Assembly (NCBI GenBank): GCA_028386065.3
Contig: JAKUCV010007315.1
Span: 66,772-130,771 of the forward strand
Direction of reading: 5' to 3'
Length of the DNA: 64,000 bases
From: Turnera subulata
Lineage: Eukaryota; Streptophyta; Magnoliopsida; Malpighiales; Passifloraceae
The notes under the pieces are model-generated. The model was not told the origin of the DNA, ran no database searches, and saw only the letters and a program-made list of their open reading frames with translations. Numbering within the stretch: position 1 is the first letter of the stretch; every line of letters begins with the position of its first letter. Shown here one piece after another: positions 8,894 to 20,160 of this stretch. A program made the position numbers and the translations under genes.

Positions 8894-11201
8894 CTACAAT
8901 TTCAACCTCAATTTGACTGCCAAAACAGAACGCAAAAGAAAAGAAAAAGAAAAAGAAGAGTATTTCCCAAGCTAAAGATCAGCCACAATTTTATGAAGAA
9001 TGAAAGTGAGAAACTCCATGTTGCCAAGATCTATCTGTCCACTGCTTAAATATTCATCTATTACAATTGCAATGCAGAAACCCAGATTTCAAGGCTCAAA
9101 GAAAAACTTCTATACCTGATATTAAATTTAACTAGAACCCCATACCCTTCTATCTTAAATGAACACAGGAACACCCACATTTCATTCAACGGCTAAAATC
9201 CTGTACAGATATTCAAGAATTCAGTTTTTTTTTTAAGAAACAAAGAAAGAGAAACCAAAACCAAGAACAGAAGTCACCAAAACATTCAACAAAGAAAAAG
9301 AAGCTTCAAAAGCTCCAATCAACAACGAACTGCAAGAACACAAAATATGGACCAATTGAAGACACAAAAGAAAAAAGAATGACAAAAAAAGGAAAGTGAA
9401 AGGAAAGATTGATCATGCAATTTTCAGCTTCCTTTTCTGCAACCAAATCAACGTGAGTTGATGGGATCACTTCTTGTTGAAGCACATCCACCACAACAGA
9501 CTCGAAAGAGGAAGGCAGAGTTTCTTCTGTCTCCATCTCTGTTATCCATCTACAAGTTTCAAACTTTTCTTCAAATTTTATTCAAGACTCCTTTTTGCAT
9601 AAAACCCACTTCAGTCCTTCCACATCGAAGTCCAAAAATTTACCAAACCAAGAAAAAACCATGTATTTGCACTTATATATTGTGAAATGTGCGTTCCTGG
9701 TATATTAATATTTTCCAGAGAAAGGGAACAAGAAATATGTTGCTTTTGAGATCTATATGAAGATAGAGAAAAAAAAATGAGTCTCAAGATAAACAAAGAG
9801 GTAAATCGAGAGGCTCTCTCCTTCTCTCGGTTTCTTTCTCTTTCTTTGTTTGTGTTTCGTCTAAGCAAACAGCTAGCTACACTCTCCGTAAAACATCATA
9901 TATATGGGACAGACAGTTATGGTACTTTCTTTCTTATACATCAAAGGGACAAGAATTCAAGGAACAGACTGAAGATGCCAACAGACCCCATAGTGCAAGT
10001 AGCTCTGTCCACTACAATCCCCCACCAAATAATCAACATAAGGCCACACTAGAAAGAAAAGTGGAATCAATCTCTTCATTTGCATGTGAGAAGACATCAA
10101 AATGACATTTTAAGAAACTTTGTTTACAAGACCTTTATGACCCGAAAGTACCGTATGTTATTATCGAAAAAAAAAAAGAATATAGTAGAGGGAGCAGAAC
10201 TGCAAAGAACTTAACTAGGAAAAGGTATAATCAACAGAACTTTGGCTTTGTCATTTGAATGGATAACCACCTGCAATTGTTGACCCTTGCTTGCTGGCAG
10301 CAATGTTTTGCCCAGCATGTCTTCAATCATTGCTCAACCATCTCAAAGTTGAAATATAGTACCAAAATAAGAAATTTAGGAAATGAATGTGAAGAAAAAA
10401 GCATATGTGAAATTTATTCTACCTCTTCATTGTGTTCGATGATTTTTTTCTTTTATTGGCTAGTGTATCTTATTATCTTTCTGTATATGCACTCCAATCA
10501 CCCTCTAACTTATAATTGACAAAAATAACGTAGAAGAAGCTATAAAATGCAAGACCTGGTTCTTGATTATGAAACATTCGACACTGTGTCTAAGCATAAA
10601 ACAAAAAACTGCATTGCATTTCTCATACACATCCAGAGAAGGAGCTTAAACTGTTAATTTATCCTTCCTCCTCTTCAAAGTTCAAACACAGTGTGATGAA
10701 CACAAGACCCCAATGGTTAGCACATCAATCTCTTATGTGATCGAGTGTGACAGCCAAAAACGGAGTAGAACGACAGTTGAAGTGAGTACACGAGGAAACT
10801 AAGGAATTAGGGAGAGGGGAAAAGGGACTGTTGGAAAAGATCCATGCCAGTTAGAGGATTGATCCAGCAAACCAATTTTGATGCACGGAAGGATGGTTAA
10901 ATACAGAAGGATGTCAGACAACGAAGTAGTAGTAACAATGTAAGTTGGAGAAAGATTAAAAGCAAAAAATGTTAAGAAAATAGCAAAATATCCACAAAAC
11001 ACAAGCAGGCAAAGGAACAGTTGCATCATAAATGTGAAAAGTTAGAACAGGGGGCCAAAATTCATGTCCGAATTTCAAACACCACTTACTTGTTCCAGCC
11101 TAAGAAACAATTTAGGCAAAGACAACAAAAAATACCCCATCCCCTTCACTACAAGGGCGCAGCCAGCCGTCTTTAACTCTGTATCTTACACATTTCTAAG
11201 A
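8894..11201. other. Intergenic or intronic, nothing firm
   Basis: Apart from the candidate first exon at 9306-9536 (minus), I see only short unsupported frames and A/T runs. It may hold introns of the tentative gene to its left. Confidence 0.4.
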
Positions 11202-11888
11202 CTAAGTCTCTCTCTCTAAGGGGTTGATAAGATCAAGCACCAAGCCAACAAGTTTAGAACCCAACTCCGTCTTGCTTGCAATCAATTCCAACTCAGCTTC
11301 TGTGATCTTCCTGATGCCACCCTCCAAATCATGGACGTCAGATTTGGCAAGGCCCCCGAGATTGTGGCGCAAGAGCTCTCTCTGACCATCCGTAAACCAC
11401 TTCTGGGAATCTACCCACTCCAAAATCAAACCACCACAAACAGGTTCTTTACTTGCAGCAGCAGCAGCAGGGGCAGGGGCAGGGGCAGCTGCTTCTTCTT
11501 CTCTTTTGTTCTGAGTCCCAGCTTTCTGATGATTATTTGTTTTCTCACGAGGACGACTACGGGGCTGGACACTGGTAGTTGGGGGAGCCCTTTTCTTGCC
11601 CACCGCCTTCGTCACCTTGGGCAAACCAATAATAATTCCACAACCCTTAGGGGGAGAGGACTCCACATGCGCATGCGCTTCTTCTTCTGCTGCTGCTGCT
11701 GATGTGGTAGCACCTAGAGTTGAATTTGGTGGAGTAGATTGGTGTTTGTGTCGTAGTAGTTGTTGTTGTTGTTGTCGTCCTTCTTCTTCTGCTACTGCTT
11801 CAGTTGTCGCTGCTGGTGGTGCTTGGCCTTTATCGGCGGGGCGCGATGTTTGAAGAGGGCCCTTGAAGCCCATTCGCTTCTTCCCCAT
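11202..11888 (-). CDS. Hypothetical protein, 228 residues, low-complexity middle
   Basis: One uninterrupted ORF with ATG at 11888. The N-terminus is basic (MGKKRMGFKG). Then follow Ala/Gln/Glu-rich tracts, a Gln run near residue 40 and Ala-Pro repeats near residues 135-145. The C-terminal 75 residues are ordinary globular sequence (CGGLILEWVDSQKWFTDGQR, LRHNLGGLAKSDVHDLEGG, ELGSKLVGLVLDLINP). The well-formed C-terminus and single exon argue for a real gene. I recognise no domain. The Ala and Gln tracts come from GCT/GCA and CAA runs, so their lengths probably vary between individuals. An antisense ORF of 123 residues overlaps and is taken as a shadow. Confidence 0.6.
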   Translation of the reverse strand: MGKKRMGFKGPLQTSRPADKGQAPPAATTEAVAEEEGRQQQQQLLRHKHQSTPPNSTLGATTSAAAAEEEAHAHVESSPPKGCGIIIGLPKVTKAVGKKRAPPTTSVQPRSRPREKTNNHQKAGTQNKREEEAAAPAPAPAAAAASKEPVCGGLILEWVDSQKWFTDGQRELLRHNLGGLAKSDVHDLEGGIRKITEAELELIASKTELGSKLVGLVLDLINPLERET

Positions 11889-13230
11889 TGCTTCTGCAGA
11901 GGTGGAGGTGGTGGTGGAGGAAGAGAATGGGCCTACTGGAACTAGGGATTTGGTGGGTGGATCCGCTGAGAAGCGATTGGCCTCAGCCTCAGATTAACAA
12001 CTTTCTCAGAGTCAGAATTGCGGTAAATGCTTTTTTTTTTTTGGCCGAAGATTGCTGTAATTATTTGGCACATAGATTAGTATAGTGAAGTATACTATAC
12101 ATAATATATGAACGATCCCAGTCGGTGTTCGTTCGAAAAGAAAATTGAAGAGTAATTAACCCCAGCGCATCATGTCCATACCCCACCAAACAACCATCCG
12201 ATGTTTCCTTTTTTTTTTTTAAAGGAAAATCCGATGTTTCCTTCCTTTTGAAAATATTTTCTTGGTCGAAGTTTCCATTTAAAATTTTAATTCTAATATT
12301 ACGTCCCATCCTATTCATATTATGCCATGTGTTAAGAAAAAAAAAACTTTTGTGTGTGCTAGAATGTTTTTAGGACTGTTAGCCACAATGGCTCTATTCT
12401 ATGTTGATTATCTCTAAATTGGTTTATATGTTATTTTCGAAGAGAAATCACACACAATTAAATACGTTTTCATGTGGAAAAGAGCACACTAATAATTAAA
12501 TATTAATTAATATTTATCTTTTCTCTTCTTAAAAATTTCAACCAAAAATAAAAACATCCTTGTAGAGAAAAATGAGAGAACAAACAAATACAAAATTAAA
12601 TAACTAAAAAAGAGAAAAAAAATCCCGTCGTATATCCAAATATTTATTTATACAAGTCTTGCAATTTTTTCAAGAAAGATAGATTTACATTCTTGTAGAA
12701 AAAAATCCATCATATATCCAATATTTTTATTCTCCTAGAATACTATGTGTGACTGATTGAAAGTCTTAAAGAAGTTTTAAAAAATATGTAATTAGTATTT
12801 AATTGTTAATGGGCTTCTTTTTCATGAATAAAGAAAATATGTAACCAATATTTAGTTGTTGATAGATTCATTTTGTTTAAACTAATAAAGCAAATAATCA
12901 ATTCTTTTACTTAAATCACCAAAGTAACCAATTTACATGATAATCAACACATGGCAAAAGAGGTGAGCGTCTGTACTCGACGACTGACCAAGCAACGGTC
13001 GCTAGCCTTTCTTTCTTTAAAATGTGGGCTAGAATTAAATATATATGGTAATATTTTGGCATAATAGTCATGGTAGCTTGGTGGTGTAAGGCGCTTGAAT
13101 TATTCTTAAAAATTTGGCCCCCCTAATAAAAAATCTGGCCATGGGGGCTAATTCGGGAGGAATCCTGAACAGGAATGGGTAAATTTTACCTGTGAGGATG
13201 ATGGCGGGATGTTTTGCCTTCATGGAGAAT
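11889..13230. other. AT-rich intergenic region
   Basis: Runs of A and T and simple ATTTAATT-type sequence. No gene, RNA or clear transposon end was seen. Confidence 0.5.
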
Positions 13231-14157
13231 TTTTTTTTTTTAGGGCAAGCTTTTTTTTTGGTAAATGGAATTGTATTAAGCAAAAATTACACTGTGAAAT
13301 CTCTAAGTACCTTCGCCCCTCTAGCATCCGCTATAAGGAGGGAGCGGCACGAGTCTGGTGGTGTATCAAAGGTTACAAAGATATCATCTATGGAAAGATT
13401 GCATTTGGCCATGTGATCAGCCACAAAATTGTATTCTCGAAAGCCATGTTGTAGAGAGACCGTCCAGGTGCGATCCAACAGATCATAGATACAATTTATT
13501 AGAGCATGCCTAGACCTATTTGCACGATTGTTGATATATGAGAGGACTTCAAGGCTGTCCACTTCAATAATAAGTTCTGGAATTCCGAGGCTCCAGACCA
13601 TGCCCAAGTCTCCGCTAAAAACGGGTTGTAAGGCCTCAGACCATGCATGAATCCACGCACCCATGTGCCATTGTGATCACGGAAGACTCCACCAGCTCCA
13701 CTCCGACCTGTTGATCGGATCACAACGCCATACGTGTTAGTTTTATTCCATCCCGCTGGTGGAGGTTCCCATCCAAAAAATTTTGCAATTGTTGTTGGAT
13801 TGAGACGTGCTGTGACCTTCAGTGCTTGCTCACGCCACATCATTGTTGCATAGTGGAAGATCTGTGCTTGAAGCCGGTCTGGATCCTCTCGTTGAGGAGC
13901 TGGGTTGAAGATGAGCTCGTTCCTGGCCTTCCAAAGCATCCATGCACCTACTCCAAACACCCCACTCCAAGGACATTGCGAGTTTAGTTGGGGAGTAGCT
14001 CTCATCGCGAACAACAGCCATTCCTGTACATCACCTCCTACAAAGAAAGAAGGCCAATCAGGAGGAGATAATAATTTATGCCAGACCTCACGAGAATATG
14101 AGCAGTCCCGTAAAGCATGTATCACTGTCTCATTGTAAGTATCCGGGCATGCAAACT
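13231..14157 (-). mobile_element. 3' end of an L1-type LINE (zf-RVT and RNase H domains), interrupted
   Basis: The minus strand encodes HALRDCSYSREVWHKLL, the zinc-binding region after reverse transcriptase in plant LINEs. A linker with MLWKARNELIFN follows, then an RNase H fold (GAGGVFRDHNGTWVRGF, ELIIEVDSLEVLSYINN, ADHMAKCNLS). A frameshift near 13620-13660 moves the last 125 residues to another frame. Two T runs at 13231-13260 (A-rich on the coding strand) mark the 3' tail. The 5' side stops at 14158, where the LTR of the next copia element begins, so that element inserted into this LINE. Confidence 0.85.
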
Positions 14158-14842
14158 TGATAAACATAATGCAGCGGAAAGACCCGGAACTCATGGAGGA
14201 TCCATATGAAACAGAGTAAACCGAATAACAAAAATCGTACCTGGACTGGTCGAGTTCTTTTACTCGACTGTTGAGTCGAATCAGCTAGAACCGACAGAAA
14301 TCCAACTCCTCTACGGTATCCACACGAACCGTCGATAACTAGCTAGCAACCGTCTCACGATCACTAACCCGAGCACTCCCAAACCGCAATGCTAGCTGCA
14401 GAAATTCCGAGAGCTAGAAACTAGTATTTGGTGTGTTTCTTTCTTTCTCAAAGAATGAAGTGTGTAATCTGAATTGTGTGTCTACTCTCTTGTGTTGATA
14501 AACTGATTATCAACCTCTATTTATACACACAATTAATGCATAGATTAATGAGACAATGGCCAACATCATCATGCATTAGCCATCATGATTATCTTTTAAG
14601 TCTAATCATGTCTCCACTATGCCTTAATGCTCCACTAAGCATTAATGGGATTATACATCATATGGCATTAATCTAAAGAGTCTTGTAAACAGGTAATCCT
14701 CCTCTGATTACCGTGCATCGTATTAATAGCTATTGACATAAGTTACATGATAACGTATAACACATATCGGATAAACTATACAACTGAGTTACATATAATC
14801 ATAACTAGGTAATACGATAAGGACTAGGATAGGTGCTTATCA
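14158..14842 (-). repeat. 3' LTR of the RE1-like copia element
   Basis: In plus orientation it runs from TGATAAACATAATGCAGCGG to GGTGCTTATCA. The TGATAA/TTATCA termini are inverted repeats, and the polypurine tract abuts at 14843. Length is 685 bp. The pol stop codon lies just inside the LTR (14824-14826). Confidence 0.85.
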
Positions 14843-17800
14843 GTCCCCCTCAATCGGAGCTGGGTCTGTGAGACCAAACTCAGATTGTCACGTTGCAAAC
14901 CAAAAGAACTGGTTCCAAGAGATTTAGTGAAAATATCAGCTTGTTGCTTGGAGTTATCAATGTGCAGCACTGAAACCATTCCCCGTTTAATCTTCTCACG
15001 AACGAAGTGCAGATCAACTTCCAAATGCTTCGTACATTGATGTTGAATGGGGTTATTGGCAATGTGTGTTGTGGACAAGTTATCACAGTGAACCGGAATT
15101 GGTTCCACGGGCATGACACGAAGTGATTGAAGAAGAGAACGAATCCAGCAAAGCTCAGCAACAGTTGTAGCAAGGGCTCTATATTCAGACTCTGCACTGC
15201 TGCGAGAGACCGTATGTTGCTTCTTTGCTGTCCACGCCACAAGATTTCCACCAAGGTAGATGCAGTAACCAGTGGTTGACCGTCTAGTATCAACACACCC
15301 CGCCCAATCTGCATCAGAAAAAGCAACCAAAGAGGACAGTTTTGTCGGCCGAAGAAGAAATCCGTAATCCATGGTACCCTTTAGATACCGAAGTAAGCGT
15401 TTCAGAGCTTGCCAATGAGTAGTAGTAGGAGCATGCATGAATTGACAGATGGAATTAACAGCAAATATGACATCTGGGCGAGTAAACGTCACATATTGCA
15501 GCCCTCCCACTAGGCTACAATATCGTTGTTGGTCTGAGTCAGATAGCAAAACACCATCTGTTAAAGAGAGGCTTTGTTTTGGCGGCAATGGAGTAGAGGC
15601 TGGGGTTGCATCAACAAGACCAGCTTTAGCCAAGAGAGAAGCAATGTACTGCCGTTGATGTAAGAACAAACCACTGATTGTGTGCTGCACCTTGATGCCG
15701 AGGAAAAAACTAAGCTCTCCAAGATCGGTCATTAGAAATTCTGCTTGCAGAAGAGACAATATATGTTGCAGCAAGGTTGGAGTAGAAGCAGTGAGAATAA
15801 TGTCATCAACGTATAATAGAAGAATGGCAGAACCTTGAACCAAATAAAAAGTAAAAAGAGAGGCATCAGCAGTACTAATGCTAAAACCTTGTTCATGCAA
15901 AAAATTAGCAAAGCGTTGGTACCAAGCGCGAGGAGCTTGTTTCAATCCGTACAAGGCTTTGTTGAGATGACAAATATGATGTGGGAAAGAGGGATCACTG
16001 AATCCTGGGGGCTGCTGCATGTACACTGTTTCTTTGAGAAAGCCGTTAAGAAAAGCATTCTTAACGTCCAACTGTCTCATAGGCCAACCCTTCGAAAGAG
16101 CAATGCAGAGAACCAATCGAATTGTGGCTGGCCGTACAACAGGGCTGTACGTGTCTTCATAATCCTCCCCAGCTCGCTGACTATACCCTTGAGCGACTAA
16201 GCGGGCCTTGTATCTCTCCAATGAACCATCAGCTTTAAACTTCTTGTAAAAAACCCATTTGGAACCTACGATATTAACTCCTGCAGGTGGTGGTACAAGA
16301 GTCCATGTGTTTTGCTTAATGAGAGCCTGATACTCATCATTCATGGCGCGTTGCTAGTTTGGATCATTCTTTGCGTGATTGTAGGTTTTTGGATCGGGTG
16401 TGGGTGTAGTCGTGGTTAACAAGGATGTTTTGTGTAGTTTTTTTACTATTTCTGCTCGTGATCTTGTGATCATTGGATGAGCAGGAACGGAGGACACGGG
16501 AGGCTGGGGTGGAGGAGAAGGAGGTGGAGTAGGGGAGGACAATGTATTTTGTATAGGCTCTGACAAGGTGGGAGTTAAAGTAGGGGTGGGTATGGTGGTT
16601 TGTAGCTGCCGTGAGGATGTTGGTGCATAAGGAGAGGTGGGAGGATGTGGATTTGTAGACGCAGGATATGGATTTGTAGACGCAGTAGGAGACTGTGTGG
16701 ATGGAAGCAAAGTATGTGGTGCAAGGTACGTAGATTGAATAGAATTTCTAAAGGTAAGAACACGTAACGGGTCAAAAGACTGTCTTGATGTAGGAGTTGG
16801 CGTTGAAAGTGTTTGTGCATATGGAAAAAGTGTTTCATGGAAAATAATATTCCTAGAGATAATGACTCACCCAGAATCAATGTGATAACATCTAAATCCC
16901 TTATGTGAGGATGAGACACCAAGAAAAACATGAAGAGTTGCACGAGGACTTAATGTGTTTTGGATTCATATTATGAGGATAGCAAGCACATCCAAAAACT
17001 CTAAAGAGTTCGAAAGAAGGAGGACAATGATAGAGACATTGATAAGGACTAAGCCAGTTCAAAGTCACGTGAGGCAAATGATTGTGAGTATAAACCGCAT
17101 AATGTAAAGCCTCAACCCAAAAACGAGATGGCATACTGGCATTAAACAATATGGAGCGCACAGAATTAAGTATTGTTCTATGAAAACGTTCAACTAAGCC
17201 ATTTTGTTGATGGCTGTAAGGACAAGACAATCTGCGTTGGATACCTTTGTCGTTTAAAAACGCATCAAATTGGTGATTACAGAATTCACCACCCCCATCA
17301 CTTTGGAAAGATTTAACTGAACACTAAAACTGTGTTTGAATGAAAGTAAAAAGCTGGACAAAGTGATCAAAAACCTCATTCTTGCATTTCATTGGATAAA
17401 CCCAGCAGTAACGTGTGATTCCATCAACAAACAAAACGTAGTATTTATAACCACTTATTGAAGGAACTGGACTTGTCCAAACATCACAATCTAAAACCTC
17501 AAAAGCAGAAGAACATACAGTAGCCGTCGCTGGGTATAGCAAAATAGTCTGTTTACCCAACTGACAGGCATGACAGAAAACACTCTTTTTATTCGAAACA
17601 AAAGAAAGGGAAAATTGCTGCAAAATGCGAGAAAGAACAGGGGATTCGGGATGACACAAGCGTTGATGCCAAAGTGTGGGAGAGGCACAAACTGAACTAC
17701 TAACACCGGACACCAATGCACATGACTGTTGTAGAACCCGTAATCCATATAAAGGACCGTGATCATTGGACCAAAGGAGAGTCATGGACTGTGGATCCTT

Positions 17801-18991
17801 CACAGAAAAACCAACAGGATCAAAAGTAAGAAAACAAGCGTTATCACGCACAAAACATTTAACAGACAACAAATTATTTTGTAAAGCAGGAACAACCAGA
17901 ACCAGTCGAAGAGAAAACAATTTAGAGCCAACGCGAAAAATTTTGGTACCAACATGGGTTATAGAAAGACACGTACCATCACCAACTTGAACCTGTACAG
18001 GACCAGTATACTCATTATAAGAATCAAGGTTATCGGTGCTATTAGTCATGTGACTAGTGGCACCAGTATCAGCAAACCAAGTAGGAGAATCATGCACATG
18101 AAGACCAGCAAAAGACTTGTTAAAGTTTTGTAAAACTATGGCATTCTGTGGACAATGTTTAACAGTATAATTCATCCCGTCACATTGTTGACAACGAACT
18201 GGCCCAGGTCCTAAGACTGATGAAGAAGAAGAAGAAGAAGAAGAAGAAGGACGTGGTGCAGATGGACGAGGAGACAAATGAGTGAAAGATTGTGGAGAAG
18301 TGAAGCCAGAAGGGGAAGTGAAGCCACGACCACCTGACCGACCACCACGCTTACCACGATTATTGGGTTTATAACCACGACCTTTAGACTGAGTGAAAAG
18401 GGCCTGCTGATTTTCAGAAGAAGAGGGAAGAGGGTGTGTTTTGACTAAACGAGACTCTTGAGCAAGAAGATATGAGCGCAACTCCAGATAAGAAGGAAGT
18501 GGAAATCTAGAAGTCATTAGGGTAACAATATCTGAGTATTCAGGTGGTAGACCATCTAAAATTTGCATAACTAAATCATCCTCAGAAATGTTTCTACCTA
18601 TTGAATCTAGACTATCAGCAAGGTCACACACATATTGTAAATAAGAGGACATGGAACGAGATTCTTTCTTAGCTTGAGTGAAGGCAGATCTATACTCCAT
18701 GTATCTAGAATTAATATGTTCATGAAACAAATTTTCCACTGCAAGCCAAACCTCTTGTGCAGAAGGCATGACACCAGGACGAACTATATGTTGCAAAATA
18801 TCAGGGTTAACGGTTGCATAGATCCAGGATACAAGAGAGCTATCAACTTGTTGCCAAGAAACAAAAAGAGGATTAGGAGTGACAGCCCCTGACTCATCAG
18901 TAAGAGAAGCAGATGGTGGTTCACCAGAACCATCAATATGAGACAAGACCTGGTGAGAATAAAAGACAGCAAACAAAAGACTCTTCCACAC
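14824..18991 (-). pseudogene. Copia gag-pol polyprotein with nonsense and frameshift lesions
   Basis: Gag (UBN2-like, YLQYVCDLADSLDSIG) is followed by a CQQCDGMNYTVKHC knuckle, the protease motif WFADTGATSHMT, the integrase zinc region LWHQRLCHPE and then the DDE core. A TAG after TFIQTQF (17324) interrupts the integrase. A frameshift near 16975 and a TAG near 16354 (NDPN stop QRAMNDEY) follow. The final 506-residue frame (14824-16344) is intact and carries reverse transcriptase with LLYVDDIILT and RNase H with AFSDADWAG. The RT/RNase H half could still be made, but no full polyprotein can. Confidence 0.9.
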
Positions 18992-19019
18992 TAAGAAGTT
19001 GGTGGTTCACTGATAATTA

Positions 19020-19950
19020 GTGAACGAAGTCAACCCAAAACGACTCGGTTCAACCATGGTCCAACTATGGTCTAACCACTAGCTCAAATACCTGATTTAA
19101 CCACGGTCCAACCATGGTTTAACCACCAGCTCGAATCAACAGTTCTAAGTATGTGACCCTGTAGGCACTTGTAACGTTTGGCAATAATTGTAAACTCATT
19201 TATAATTATAAACAATGAGCGGCGTCTAGCAACACATCATTGCTACCCAAACGACAAGATCAGCACTGATTCATTATGCCTCGGAAACATGTCATTGTCC
19301 TTTCATCCCATTATCAAAATCAAACACGAGACATGGAATAAGTCAATCTCGTATATGTTTAATCTAAGTTTCTTGATCCCCGAGTTAACTGTGTAAAATG
19401 GATACTAATGATATCACCATATCACATAATTCGAGCATGGCCATGCATTTACAGTTCAACTCTATCAAGAGGCCCATCTGATAATATACCCGTTATAAGG
19501 GTTGGACGAATCCCTTCTTGATCATACAAAAGCCACTACACATTATATTATGTACCCAATGATTACTCTAAAGTTCACTCATTTACGAATGACTAAGAGT
19601 AATATCAAAGTATATGACTCACATGTTGGGAACCTTGATGATCTTAGGTCTAAGGATAATACATATAAGAACCACTAATGACAATCATATAATGTTTCAT
19701 GTAGTGTTCCTATGTCAGGTCGGTCCAGTCCACAAGTTCTCTAACTTGTACCCGTATGTAGAATTCATATCTCATATAATTCTCAACATACGCTAGTCTT
19801 AATTTATTATTACAACTCATCCATAATAATAATCGACTAGGGACAATTCAAGAATACAAAATATTCTTAGGTTATAAATATGTGCAAGCGTTTATCTCTG
19901 ATAAACATATTTATTGGAATAAAACCTTAATAAATATACATGACTATATA
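19020..19950. repeat. Unclassified repeat DNA, probably LTR-derived
   Basis: No gene. It contains short internal repeats of the form GGTCCAACCATGGTTTAACC (three related copies at 19050-19135) and long AT-rich sequence resembling retroelement non-coding DNA. I could not find its partner LTR in the window, so the family and borders are open. Confidence 0.45.
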
Positions 19951-20160
19951 TGTGAAGGCCCTCCCCCCGAGGGACCCACCAAACTCAGGTATTGCCTTTT
20001 CTGTGAAGGCCCTCCCCCCGAGGGACCCACCAAACTCAGGTATTGTTACATCACTCCCTCCGCCCGATTAAATCCTTTACCATGCTGCAGCACTAGGGAT
20101 TCGAACTCGGGACGTGATGCTTTTTATCCCCCTCAAGGAGAGCACCTTCACCAACTCATC
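19951..20160 (-). mobile_element. tRNA-derived SINE-like unit with tandemly duplicated tail
   Basis: The minus strand starts GATGAGTTGGTGAAGGTGCT, resembling a Pol III A box. About 40 bases further lies GAGTTCGAATCCC, a B box. The 3' part contains CCTGAGTTTGGTGGGTCCC and a G-rich stretch. This tail is present twice in tandem (19951-20001 and 20002-20045, period 51). It directly abuts the long gypsy LTR at 20161. Confidence 0.6.

Larger units (their letters stand above)
14158..19010 (-). mobile_element. Ty1-copia element (RE1-like) lacking its 5' LTR
   Basis: On the minus strand the order is gag, protease, integrase, reverse transcriptase, RNase H, polypurine tract (GAGGGGGA) and 3' LTR. The gag frame opens at NFLVWKSLLF without its usual first 15-25 codons, and an in-frame TGA lies just upstream. 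Beyond about 19010 the sequence is an unrelated repeat, so the 5' LTR and primer site are missing. The 3' LTR cuts into the LINE at 14158. Confidence 0.88.

Noticed and set aside
20088..20110. True tRNA gene suggested by the GGTTCGAATCC-type box
   Set aside because: No cloverleaf can be folded around it; a tRNA-derived SINE fits better.
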